A stretch of 64,000 nucleotides of DNA from Flavobacteriales bacterium (GTDB lineage: Bacteria; Bacteroidota; Bacteroidia; Flavobacteriales_F; PHOS-HE28), in NCBI GenBank assembly GCA_016788295.1, contig JAEUSY010000004.1, forward strand, positions 248,001-312,000, in the 5' to 3' direction. The position numbers and the translations under genes were made by a program. Positions 51,570 through 60,540 of the stretch are shown here, one piece after another. Below the pieces are notes generated by a model that saw nothing but the letters and a program-made list of their open reading frames with translations, did no database searches and had not been told where the DNA came from. Numbering within the stretch: the first letter of the stretch is position 1; each line of letters opens with the position of its first letter.

Positions 51570-54524
51570 TCAGTCCACCTTCGTGAACCGATGCGTTGTT
51601 ACACGGTCATCACTGACCATGCGAATGATGTACTGACCCACCGGCAGGGCCTTCACATCCAATACCATCTTTTCAACTCCTTTACCGAGCGCCATCGTCG
51701 CCGTGCGCTGGTTACCCTGCATGTCATACACCGCCATCTCGGTGCGTGAAGTGCGCTCGTTCACCAGTTCCAAGGTGATCTGGTCGAAAGCAGGCACAGG
51801 CCATGCATTAAGGATGGTCAACTGACCGCCTTTGTTGCCGCAAGCAACCACGTTGAACGGTGCACCTGCCACATCGAGGCTTGCGCAGATGTTGTTGGCG
51901 ATCACCAGACCGAGCACATCAACACCCGTGGTCACACCCAGTTCCACAATGCTCAGGTCGAGCGTGGCGGGGTCGTAAACAAGTGTGTGGATCGTGTAAA
52001 GGCCTTCGTTCGTCACCGTGAAGCTGGGGTCAGCGCTCACGTTCTGGATCGTCAACTCTGCACCGCTGGTGAGCACGTAAAGCACGCTATAACCAGCGGG
52101 CACAACACTGTCACCGTTCGGGGTGGCACTGATGGTAAGGCCACCATCGTCCAGGCAGCCGTACTTGTTCACGCCGAGCGTACCGGCGTTGGCCGTGCAG
52201 CCTGCTTCGCAAGCCTCCACAGTGAAGACCGCACCTGCCACATCGAGGCTTGCGCAAATGTTGTTCGCGATCACCAGACCGAGCACATCAACACCCGTGG
52301 TCACACCCAGTTCCACAATGCCCAGATCGAGCGTGGCGGGGTCGTAAACCAGCGTGTGGATCGTGTACAGACCTTCGTTCGTTACCGTGAAGCTTGGCTC
52401 GTTGCTCACATTCTGGATCGTCAGCTCTGCACCGCTGGTAAGCACGTAGAGCACGCTGTAGCCAGCGGGCACCAGGATATCACCATTCGGGGTGGCGCTG
52501 ATCGTAAGGCCATCATCAGCCAGGCAACCGTACTTGTTCACGCCAAGCGTACCGGCGTTGGCCGTGCAACCGGCCTCGCATGCTTCCACAGTAAAGGCCG
52601 CACCGGCAACATCGAGGCTTGCACAGATGTTGTTCGCGACCACCAGGCCCAGCACATCAACACCCGTGGTCACACCTAGTTCCACAATGCTCAGGTCGAG
52701 CGTTGCGGGGTCGTACACCAGCGTGTGGATCGTGTACAGACCTTCGTTCGTTACCGTGAAGCTGGGGTCAGCGCTCACGTTCTGGATCGTCAGCTCTGCA
52801 CCGCTGGTGAGCACGTAAAGCACGCTATAACCAGCGGGCACAACGCTGTCGCCGTTCGGGGTGGCACTGATGGTAAGGCCATCATCCTCAAGGCAACCGC
52901 TCTCATCCGCCAAAAGCGTTCCTGCATTGGCCTTGCACTCTTCGTCGCAGACGATCACTTTGATCGGGGCACCAGCAACATCGAGGGATGCGCAAATGGT
53001 ACCGCCGCCTTGGATCAACAGGCTGTTGACATCAAAACCAGTGGTCACACCAGGAACAACAATGCTGAGGTCGAGGGTGGCAGGGTCGTACACCAATGTA
53101 TGGATGGTGTAATCACCGATCGAATTGACAGAGAAATCAGGCTCTGCACCGGCGTTCACGATGACCAACCCTTCACCTTGTGTAAGGACGTAGGCGACCT
53201 GATAGCCTGCAGGAACGTAGGGAGCTGCGCTGTGAGCTGCGGACAGCATAGCCATGCCGTCGGTTAGACATACCTCTGCACCGCTGGCGACCAACGTACC
53301 GCTGCTTGGATCATCAACTAGTACGCTGGTACCGACCACATCAAGGCTAGCGCAAATGGAACCACCTCCCTGGATGAGCAACGAATTGACATCGAAGCCG
53401 GTCGTAACACCCGGAACCACGATGCTCAGATCGAGCGTTGCAGGATCGTAGACCAAACGATGGATGGTGTAAAGACCGGTGGACGTAACATTGAAAACCG
53501 GCTGCTCCGATACACCGAGAATGACAAGGCCAGTGCCTTGGGTCAGCACGAAGATGCTCGAATATCCAGTGGGGATCACTTGATCGCCATTGGAAATACC
53601 ACCGATCCATGTTCCGCCTTCCTGCAGACAATCCGTCGGCTTGAAACCGGAGAGGGTTCCCGCGAATGCGGTGCATTCCACAGCACATTCAGCGACCGTG
53701 ACAGGAGCGCCTGCAACATCGAGCGCTGCGCAGATGGGGCCGCCGCCTTGGATCAACAATGAATTCACGTCGAAACCGGTTGTAACACCGGGCTCTACGA
53801 CCCCAAGATCCAGCGTGGTCGGATCAAAAACAAGCGTATGGATCGTGTAATCGCCAGGTGCATCCACTTCGAAAGCAGGCTCTCCTCCGGCATTTACAAT
53901 GACCAGACCAGCACCACGGGTCAGCACGTATGCGACCGTGTAGCCCTGAGGCACATAAGGCGCTACGCCAACTGATGCTGAAACGATCGCAGCTCCATTT
54001 TCAAGGCAAACATCAGAAGCGGTCGCAACGAGACTACCAGCATCGGGGTTATCAACTAAAATGCTGGCACCGGTCACGTCCAGCGCAGCACAAATGGTTC
54101 CGCCGCCTTGTATCAACAAGGAGTTCACGTCGAAACCTGTCGTAACACCGGGTTCAACAATGCTGAGGTCAAGGGTATTGGGGTTGTACACCAAGCGATG
54201 CACGGTGTACAGTCCCGTTTCCTGCACCAGGAACGTTGGGTTGTTCGAGACCGCTTGGATAACAAGACCTTCACCTTTCGTAAGGACGAACAGGACCTGA
54301 TAACCAGCGGGAACGACCTGCCCTCCATTGGAAATGGCACCGATATACGTACCACCGACCTGGAGGCAATCCGTGGCCTTGAAGCCACGCAAGGTGCCAG
54401 CCTGAGCAACACAATTAGTTCCGCCTTGAGCGGAAGCACCAATAGACCAAGCCATGAAGATGCCCACCGAGAGCATCTTCACAGCCCGGGCCCAATTGGT
54501 CGGGATGAGTCCGGAGTTTTTCAT
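51570..54524 (-). CDS. Seven-repeat surface protein with T9SS sorting domain
   Basis: A 984-residue exported protein: signal peptide (AVKMLSVGIFMAWSIGASAQ), seven repeats of about 120 residues, and a T9SS type A sorting domain (LNAWPVPAFDQITLELVN ... YIIRMVSDDRVTTHRFTKVD). Each repeat carries the pattern VPAGY-x-VLYVLT-x-GAGL-x-I, GLYTIHTLVYDPATLDL, VTTGFDVNSLL or VTTGVDVLGLV, ICASLDVAG. Repeats 1 and 3 start with AGTL(R/S)GFK-TDCLQ and are alike; repeats 2 and 4 start with SLVA/TLVA and are alike; repeats 5-7 are almost identical to each other. So the array looks like (AB)(AB)CCC. The fold is probably Ig-like beta sandwich; a structural or adhesive role is likely but no ligand can be named. 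Confidence 0.88.
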   Translation of the reverse strand: MKNSGLIPTNWARAVKMLSVGIFMAWSIGASAQGGTNCVAQAGTLRGFKATDCLQVGGTYIGAISNGGQVVPAGYQVLFVLTKGEGLVIQAVSNNPTFLVQETGLYTVHRLVYNPNTLDLSIVEPGVTTGFDVNSLLIQGGGTICAALDVTGASILVDNPDAGSLVATASDVCLENGAAIVSASVGVAPYVPQGYTVAYVLTRGAGLVIVNAGGEPAFEVDAPGDYTIHTLVFDPTTLDLGVVEPGVTTGFDVNSLLIQGGGPICAALDVAGAPVTVAECAVECTAFAGTLSGFKPTDCLQEGGTWIGGISNGDQVIPTGYSSIFVLTQGTGLVILGVSEQPVFNVTSTGLYTIHRLVYDPATLDLSIVVPGVTTGFDVNSLLIQGGGSICASLDVVGTSVLVDDPSSGTLVASGAEVCLTDGMAMLSAAHSAAPYVPAGYQVAYVLTQGEGLVIVNAGAEPDFSVNSIGDYTIHTLVYDPATLDLSIVVPGVTTGFDVNSLLIQGGGTICASLDVAGAPIKVIVCDEECKANAGTLLADESGCLEDDGLTISATPNGDSVVPAGYSVLYVLTSGAELTIQNVSADPSFTVTNEGLYTIHTLVYDPATLDLSIVELGVTTGVDVLGLVVANNICASLDVAGAAFTVEACEAGCTANAGTLGVNKYGCLADDGLTISATPNGDILVPAGYSVLYVLTSGAELTIQNVSNEPSFTVTNEGLYTIHTLVYDPATLDLGIVELGVTTGVDVLGLVIANNICASLDVAGAVFTVEACEAGCTANAGTLGVNKYGCLDDGGLTISATPNGDSVVPAGYSVLYVLTSGAELTIQNVSADPSFTVTNEGLYTIHTLVYDPATLDLSIVELGVTTGVDVLGLVIANNICASLDVAGAPFNVVACGNKGGQLTILNAWPVPAFDQITLELVNERTSRTEMAVYDMQGNQRTATMALGKGVEKMVLDVKALPVGQYIIRMVSDDRVTTHRFTKVD
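51846..52952 (-). repeat. Three near-identical 369-bp coding repeats
   Basis: The last three units of the cargo gene repeat with an exact period of 369 bp (the string CACATCGAGGCTTGCGCA recurs at about 51870 and 52239, and nearly the same at 52608). The three copies differ by scattered single changes, which points to recent amplification. The four upstream units are more diverged. Confidence 0.85.
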
Positions 54525-54621
54525 TGGGTTTAGGTTAGGGGATTAGGTCTTTCGGAACCTTTGCTCTTTGGCCAGGCTCCGAAGAGATGAACAATGGATG
54601 GTGGAAATGGTTCGGGAAGGG

Positions 54622-56208
54622 TCAGAATTCCAACAGGAATTTCCGCTCCAGCATGCCCGAACGTAGTGCAGGGTCAAGGAACCCCATGCTCAGTAGTTGT
54701 ACGGGGTAGTTCGGGAACTCGGTCGAACGCACCGGCGTGGCACCAAGCTCAAAAAGAGCATTGCGGCCTTGGGCATTGGTGTAGATCACATGGCCCTTTT
54801 CCAACGGCAAGGAGAGTTCACTTACGTGCTGAACGTAGGGGACCGTATACCCGGCATAGAAATTAAGCGAGGTGCCACCTTCAGCCACACTGCCGAAACG
54901 ATCGGGCCCAAGACCGCGCCCTGCCACCCATTTGCCCACTTGTGCATTGGCCTGATAGGAAAGGATGGAAGGATAGATACTGGTGTTGATCACGAGACCG
55001 ACCCCGATCATCAGCACGAAAGAGGCTTGGAACAAGGTCACACTTGTATTCCGAATGCGATGGTACAACGCAACGGACGCCGGCAGGAAGATCAAGGCCA
55101 GCGCCCACATCCGATCCTCCGAGGGGAAAGCGACCCATGCCAACCAGAACGCCGCCATGGCGAGCAATACTGCCAGGCCGGTCTGCGCATAACGCTGCCA
55201 CCGCATCGGTTCATTCGGCCACGCCCTGGCGGCCAGCACAGCGAACAAAGGCACGATCACATACAGGTAGTGCGGCAACTTGAAATGCGAGAGCGACAAT
55301 GCGCCGAACACGAGTACCACACCCGAGATCGTAACGTACTCAGGCAAGCGCTCGCCGCGAAGTATCGACCTCAGTGTCTTCCACATACCCAAGAGCACGA
55401 ACAATGTCCACGGCAATAGCTGCCACACTACTTCATGCGTGAAGAACAACGCCGTGGAATCATCCTTCCAGCGGTTCTCTCCCGTGATGCGTCCAAAACT
55501 CTGCTCCCAGAAATAGAAACGCAGACCGTGCATGCCGTACTGTTCGTAAAGGCCGATGCACATGGGGACAAGGGCAAGGGCCACCAGGACCGGGACCACC
55601 AGCCAACGTAGATCGCGCAGAACGTTCCACTGGCGCGCCAGCAAAACGTGTCCGCCGAGCGCGAGCACCGGTGCCACCGCACCCATGGGCCCCTTCACCA
55701 ACATGCCCGAAGCGATCGCGGCTGAAAGTAGAATGAGCTGCCACCAACGCCTTTCCTCGAGCCACGCCGCACCCGCCCAGATGGCTGTGATGACCGACGC
55801 TGTAAGGATGGTATCACAACGCACATCGTTGGTCATGAGCAGGAAGGCCGCGCTGCTGCCCAACATAAGCACCGCCCGGCGGGCCACCTCATCCCCATGG
55901 AACATTCGAACGAATCGATGGGTACTGAAAAGCCCGAGGAGAGCGTAGAGGATGCTCGGCAGCTTGTAGCTCCAGTTATGGATCCCGAAGATCTTGAAGG
56001 AAAGCGCCGAAAGCCAGAAGAGGAGGGGCGGCTTGTCCAAGTAGTCCTCGCCGCGATGGTAGAGCTTCAACCAGTTGTCCTGTTGGAGCATATCGGCCGA
56101 CATGGCCGCGTACTGGGCAGCATCCACCTCCATGACATCCAGCACAGCACCGAAACCGACCACAACAACGATGGCGGCGAGGGCGAGACGGTATGCAAGG
56201 GTGCTCAT
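54622..56208 (-). CDS. Glycosyltransferase family 39/ArnT-like membrane protein
   Basis: A 528-residue polytopic membrane protein with about eleven helices and the marks of GT-C enzymes of the GT39/GT83 type: acidic pair in the first periplasmic loop (VMEVDAAQYAAMSADML, E27 and D29), followed by YLDKPPLLFWLSALSFKIFG. Such enzymes transfer a sugar from a polyprenyl-phosphate donor to a lipid or protein at the periplasmic face; ArnT adds aminoarabinose to lipid A. The donor and acceptor here cannot be read from sequence. It is divergent from the kinase gene at 56288; the upstream neighbours on the strand are unrelated. Confidence 0.87.
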   Translation of the reverse strand: MSTLAYRLALAAIVVVVGFGAVLDVMEVDAAQYAAMSADMLQQDNWLKLYHRGEDYLDKPPLLFWLSALSFKIFGIHNWSYKLPSILYALLGLFSTHRFVRMFHGDEVARRAVLMLGSSAAFLLMTNDVRCDTILTASVITAIWAGAAWLEERRWWQLILLSAAIASGMLVKGPMGAVAPVLALGGHVLLARQWNVLRDLRWLVVPVLVALALVPMCIGLYEQYGMHGLRFYFWEQSFGRITGENRWKDDSTALFFTHEVVWQLLPWTLFVLLGMWKTLRSILRGERLPEYVTISGVVLVFGALSLSHFKLPHYLYVIVPLFAVLAARAWPNEPMRWQRYAQTGLAVLLAMAAFWLAWVAFPSEDRMWALALIFLPASVALYHRIRNTSVTLFQASFVLMIGVGLVINTSIYPSILSYQANAQVGKWVAGRGLGPDRFGSVAEGGTSLNFYAGYTVPYVQHVSELSLPLEKGHVIYTNAQGRNALFELGATPVRSTEFPNYPVQLLSMGFLDPALRSGMLERKFLLEF

Positions 56209-56287
56209 GAACGGGATGGCGAAAGTAAAAGCCTTGTTAATGACCGGGGTGCCAACGTGTGCCCCAGCTTAACATTGCACAACGGCC

Positions 56288-57613
56288 ATGGGACGAAAAG
56301 CGATAGGTACGCTGATCCTGCTGGCCACCCTGAGCGTGATCGGGGTGGTCCTGATCCAGTTGCTTTGGCTCAGGCAGGCATCCCACTACAGGAATGAGCA
56401 GATGGCCCTGAACCGGGAACGAGCGCTTCAATTGGAGAAGCAGTTCAACGACCGGGTTGTTATCGCGCTCACCGATGTTACCGAACAGATACTCTCGATG
56501 ACCAAGGACCCGAGCGATCTGTATGACGCTGTGAAGCAGGAGCGCCCGAACTACTTCGCGGTCACCATCAACGATACGCTCCACCCCTACCTGCTTGAAT
56601 CGCTTTTGAGAAAGGAGTTCAGTAGACGGAATATTCAAGAGGATTTTGAATATGGGATCTATGACTGTTTCACTGACAGTGTTGTTTACGGCAACTATGT
56701 TTCATTCGACACACTGCGGACCGACACCGTGCAGCACACCAAGTTGCAGAAGTTGGACAAGGACGGGCACTACTTCGGGGTCTACTTCCCCAGCAGGAAA
56801 AGCACACTGTGGGAGGAAGATGTGCACAGTGGCTGGACGTGGATATTCCCGACCATCGTTACCCTGATCGTCTTCAGCTTTTTCGCGTACAGCGTGTGGG
56901 TGATCCTGAAACAGAAGAAGCTCAGCGAGATGAAGAACGACTTCATCGGCAACATGACACACGAGCTGAAGACACCGATAAGCACCATTGCGTTGAGCAG
57001 TGAAGTGATCGCGGACCCACAGATCATCAAGGAACCCGAGCGATTGCAGGCCTATGCACAGATCATACGCAGTGAGAATGAACGGCTCCGCAATCAAGTG
57101 GAACGTGTTCTGCAACTGGCCACCCTTGACAAGGATGAACTCCATCTGAAACGCGAACGGGTGGAGATGAACCAGGTGGCGCAGGAGGTGGCAGAACACT
57201 TCAGACTGCCCCTGGCAGAGCGGAGGGTAAAGCTGGACCTTCAATTGGCGGCCGCACAGAGCGTTGTTATCGGAGACCGCATGCACCTGGTAAACGTGGT
57301 GACCAATCTGTTGGACAATGCACTGAAGTATGGCCCGGACGATTCAGTCATCCGCCTAAGAACACTGCAAAAGGGCGGAGAGTTCCTGCTAGCGGTCGAA
57401 GACCAGGGGATCGGCATCCGCAAGGAGGACCTCAAGCACATCTTCGAACGATTCTATCGCGTGCATACCGGCAATGTGCATAATGTGAAGGGATTCGGCC
57501 TTGGGCTTCACTATGTGCAACAGATCGCCCACGCACACAATGGTGGTGTGAGCGTTCAGAGCGAACCGGGCAAGGGCAGCACCTTTACCCTTTCACTTCC
57601 GCTTACCTTGTAG
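56288..57613 (+). CDS. Sensor histidine kinase
   Basis: A 441-residue membrane kinase. One helix near residues 7-28 (TLILLATLSVIGVVLIQLLW), a periplasmic sensor region to about 180, a second helix at about 184-209 (WTWIFPTIVTLIVFSFFAYSVWVIL) and no HAMP domain. The HisKA motif MTHELKTPIST has its phosphorylated histidine at H225. The ATPase domain has the N box (NVVTNLLDNALKYG), G1 DQGIGI, F box IFERFYRV and G2 GFGLGLHYV. The sensor is unlike known folds. It resembles the RprX-type kinases of Bacteroidota, next to its response regulator 20 bases downstream. Confidence 0.93.
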   Translation: MGRKAIGTLILLATLSVIGVVLIQLLWLRQASHYRNEQMALNRERALQLEKQFNDRVVIALTDVTEQILSMTKDPSDLYDAVKQERPNYFAVTINDTLHPYLLESLLRKEFSRRNIQEDFEYGIYDCFTDSVVYGNYVSFDTLRTDTVQHTKLQKLDKDGHYFGVYFPSRKSTLWEEDVHSGWTWIFPTIVTLIVFSFFAYSVWVILKQKKLSEMKNDFIGNMTHELKTPISTIALSSEVIADPQIIKEPERLQAYAQIIRSENERLRNQVERVLQLATLDKDELHLKRERVEMNQVAQEVAEHFRLPLAERRVKLDLQLAAAQSVVIGDRMHLVNVVTNLLDNALKYGPDDSVIRLRTLQKGGEFLLAVEDQGIGIRKEDLKHIFERFYRVHTGNVHNVKGFGLGLHYVQQIAHAHNGGVSVQSEPGKGSTFTLSLPLTL

Positions 57614-57633
57614 TACGGGAAAGATCACAGACC

Positions 57634-58335
57634 ATGAGCGAACAAAAAGCGACCATCCTGCTCGTAGAGGACGACCTCAACCTCGGCTTTGTGATCCAAG
57701 ATGCATTGAAGCGCCGTGGGTTCACCGTACATCTCTGCCGCGATGGCAAGGAGGGCCTTCGCAAGTTCAACGAGCAGCCTTACGACCTGTGCGTGCTGGA
57801 TGTGATGTTGCCACAGAAGGACGGGTTCAGTCTGGCGGAGGACATCCGCATGGTGAATGCGTTGGTGCCGATCGTATTCCTCACCGCCAAGAGCCAGACC
57901 GAGGACCGGATCGCTGGTTTCAAGGCAGGCGGTGATGACTATCTCACCAAACCGTTCAGCCACGAGGAGCTCATCCTGCGCATTGAGGCGATCCTTCGCC
58001 GTACACAGGGCAAGGAGGATGAAGCTCGCGAGCGCGACCGCTTCGAAGTGGGCGACTACACCTTCGACCACCGTAACCTGGTGCTAAGCCACCCGACCGA
58101 GGAACGTAAGCTCACGAAAAAGGAGGCTGAAGTATTGCGATTGCTATGCCTGCATGCAGACCAAGTGCTGCCACGCGAGCTGGTGCTGAACATGGTATGG
58201 GGCGATGACACCTACTTCCTGGGACGCAGTCTGGACGTGTTCATCAGCCGACTGCGCAAATACCTGAAGCTCGACCCCAAGGTGCAGATCGTGAACGTGC
58301 ATGGCGTGGGCTTCAAGTTGGTGATCGACCGCTGA
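57634..58335 (+). CDS. OmpR-family response regulator
   Basis: A 233-residue regulator with a receiver domain (acidic pocket VEDDLN, phosphorylated Asp56 in YDLCVLDVMLPQKDGF, PIVFLTAKS with the conserved Thr and Lys) and a C-terminal winged-helix DNA-binding domain (LTKKEAEVLRLLCLHADQVL, LGRSLDVFISRLRKYLKLDP, VNVHGVGFKLV). It is the partner of the kinase just upstream. Target genes unknown; RprY of Bacteroides is the nearest well-known example of the type. Confidence 0.95.
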   Translation: MSEQKATILLVEDDLNLGFVIQDALKRRGFTVHLCRDGKEGLRKFNEQPYDLCVLDVMLPQKDGFSLAEDIRMVNALVPIVFLTAKSQTEDRIAGFKAGGDDYLTKPFSHEELILRIEAILRRTQGKEDEARERDRFEVGDYTFDHRNLVLSHPTEERKLTKKEAEVLRLLCLHADQVLPRELVLNMVWGDDTYFLGRSLDVFISRLRKYLKLDPKVQIVNVHGVGFKLVIDR

Positions 58336-58408
58336 TGACCGTGGTATGGAACGCAGAAGGCGCGCCCTTGCGGACACGCCTTCCATCTGTGGCGTCGTAA
58401 TACGTAGC

Positions 58409-58864
58409 TCAGCCCCCACTGAGCAGCCGCTTCACGAGCGCCGCTATTTGTGCGCCATCGGCCTTGCCGGCAAGACGTTTATTCGCCTCACCGATCACAC
58501 GGCCCATGGCCTTCATGTCGTTCACACCCAGTTCGGCCACCAAGGCCACCACGGCCTCTTCCAGCTCCGCATTGGACATCCGCTTGGGCAGGTAGGCCTC
58601 TATCACCGAAGCCTGTGCCTCCTCTTCTGCGGCCAGATCTGCACGGCCCTGCTGGCTGTAGATGGCCGCGCTCTCCTGCCGTTGCTTGTGCAGCTTCTGC
58701 AGGATCTTCATGCCTACGGCCTCATCCAGCCCGGCACCTGCGCCCTCCTTGGTGAGTTCGAGCAGAATGGCGCTCTTGATGGCACGCAGTGCGTTCAGCT
58801 TGTCCTTTTCACGGGCCAGCATCGCCGAACGGATGTCGGCATCGATACGCTGTTGGAGTTCCAT
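58409..58864 (-). CDS. GatB/YqeY-domain protein
   Basis: A 151-residue helical protein of the YqeY family: RIDADIRSAMLAREKDKLNAL at the start and LEEAVVALVAELGVNDMKAM, ANKRLAGKADGAQIAALVKRL at the end. This domain is fused to the C terminus of GatB in the tRNA-dependent amidotransferase, but the free-standing form has unknown function and is common. The start is placed at MELQQRID; an upstream in-frame methionine adds six residues (TNTNT) without family character. It sits after the ftsZ gene on the minus strand, 38 bases apart. Confidence 0.85.
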   Translation of the reverse strand: MELQQRIDADIRSAMLAREKDKLNALRAIKSAILLELTKEGAGAGLDEAVGMKILQKLHKQRQESAAIYSQQGRADLAAEEEAQASVIEAYLPKRMSNAELEEAVVALVAELGVNDMKAMGRVIGEANKRLAGKADGAQIAALVKRLLSGG

Positions 58865-58902
58865 GGTGTTGGTGTTCGTCAACCGTTCCCCATTGCAGGA
58901 GT

Positions 58903-60498
58903 TCAGTCCACGTTGTCGTGCAGGTACGGGTTGTTGCGCTTCAGCTCCACACGACGTTCACCGCTCTCATCCGTCTCCTCGCTCAACGTGTAACGGCTGA
59001 TGGTGGAGCTGGTGCTGTGCTGCGTGTCGTTGATCTGGATGTTCTTCCGCTTGTAAGCGGGCTCACGCTCCATGTCGTTCAGCCCGTTCGGTGTGCGCAG
59101 CTTCTGCGACACCTCACGCATGCGCATCACGCGTTCCTCCACGCGCATCTGATGCTCGTTGGGGCTCAGGCGTGCTTCGGTCACTTCCGGGCGGTTGGCC
59201 ACAGGCTGTGCAGGCACTTCATCGTTCAAGGAATGTACCACCTTCTCCTCCAGCACAGGCTGGTTCACCGGCTCCACTACACGCGGTGCAGTGATCTCGA
59301 AATCGAGCGGGATAATGGCCTGCGGAGCGGGCACGTTCAAGGCCACCGGCTCGGGTGCCACTTCCACCGACTTCAAGTAGATCTCCTGCTCCACCGGTGC
59401 AGCAGGAGGCGGCACCACTGCAGCAGGGGCGCTCACCTCTACAGGGTTCACGATCGGCTGTGTGATCATCGAGGGACGATCGGCATCCAAGGGGATCACC
59501 ACACGCTCATTGCGGGTGGCTTCCACCTGGCCGCCAGGCGCAGTGGACTGGAAACCCGTTGCGATGACCGTGATGCGGATGCGGTCGCCGAGCGACTCAT
59601 CCTTACCGTAGCCCCAGATCACATCGGCCGTGCTGCCAGCGGCTTCCTGAATGTGATCGGTGATCTCCGTCATTTCATCCATGGAAAGAGCGCGCGTTCC
59701 ATGGGTCACGTTCAACAGAACGAACTTGGCGCCCTTGATATCGCTATCGTTGAGCAAAGGCGATGACAAGGCATCGTGCGCGGCACGCATGGCGCGATCC
59801 TCCCCTTCGGCCTCGGCCATACCCATGATGGCCACACCACTGTTGCCCATCACGGTCTTCACGTCCTCGAAATCGACGTTCACCTTGCCGGGTTTGTAGA
59901 TGATGTCCACAATACCGCGAGCAGCAGTGGTCAGCACGTTATCGGCATGCTCAAAGGCATTGTCCAGTGAGAGGTTGCCGAAGAGGTCGCGCAGGCGATC
60001 GTTGTTGATCACGATGAGCGTATCCACGGCATTGCGCATCTCCTCGATACCGGAAAGCGCCTGTTGCTTACGCTTGCGGCCCTCCCAGAGGAAGGGGCTG
60101 GTAACGATACCCACCGTGAGAATGCCCATTTCGCGTGCGATGCTGGCGATCACTGGCGCTGCACCAGTGCCCGTTCCACCACCCATGCCGGCGGTGATGA
60201 ACACCATCTTGGTGCGTGTGCTCAGCAGGTCGCGCACTTCGTCCAGGTTCTCCTGAACGGCGGTCTTACCGCGATCGGGCACGGAACCGGCACCGAGACC
60301 TTCGGTAAGAGCGATGCCGAGCTGCAGTTTCACTGGAACAGGGCTCACGTCCAAGGCTTGGCGATCGGTGTTACAGATGATGAAGTCCACACCGTGGATG
60401 CCCTGTGCGTACATGTGGTTTACGGCGTTGCCGCCACCACCGCCCACACCGATCACCTTGATGATCGAGGCAAGCTCTTTTGGAAGTTCGAATTTCAT
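58903..60498 (-). CDS. ftsZ: Cell division GTPase FtsZ
   Basis: A 531-residue FtsZ. The tubulin-like GTPase domain covers residues about 1-330: GVGGGGGNAVNHMY, NTDRQAL, the tubulin signature GGGTGTGAAPVI, and GKVNVDFEDVKTVM (T7 region). A long variable linker rich in Pro, Val and Glu follows (about 340-480), then charged sequence and the conserved C-terminal peptide, here ending NNPYLHDNVD. It forms the Z-ring that guides septal growth. The linker is longer than in Escherichia coli, as is usual in Bacteroidota. It follows ftsA by 42 bases on the minus strand. Confidence 0.97.
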   Translation of the reverse strand: MKFELPKELASIIKVIGVGGGGGNAVNHMYAQGIHGVDFIICNTDRQALDVSPVPVKLQLGIALTEGLGAGSVPDRGKTAVQENLDEVRDLLSTRTKMVFITAGMGGGTGTGAAPVIASIAREMGILTVGIVTSPFLWEGRKRKQQALSGIEEMRNAVDTLIVINNDRLRDLFGNLSLDNAFEHADNVLTTAARGIVDIIYKPGKVNVDFEDVKTVMGNSGVAIMGMAEAEGEDRAMRAAHDALSSPLLNDSDIKGAKFVLLNVTHGTRALSMDEMTEITDHIQEAAGSTADVIWGYGKDESLGDRIRITVIATGFQSTAPGGQVEATRNERVVIPLDADRPSMITQPIVNPVEVSAPAAVVPPPAAPVEQEIYLKSVEVAPEPVALNVPAPQAIIPLDFEITAPRVVEPVNQPVLEEKVVHSLNDEVPAQPVANRPEVTEARLSPNEHQMRVEERVMRMREVSQKLRTPNGLNDMEREPAYKRKNIQINDTQHSTSSTISRYTLSEETDESGERRVELKRNNPYLHDNVD

Positions 60499-60540
60499 GA
60501 CTTGGGGGTTTTGGAAAGTCTGTTGATCGTTGGGAAATGC

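Noticed and set aside
51846-52952. Regular 369-bp repeats as a possible CRISPR or satellite array
   Set aside because: The repeats are coding, in frame, and longer than CRISPR units by far; no unique spacers are present.
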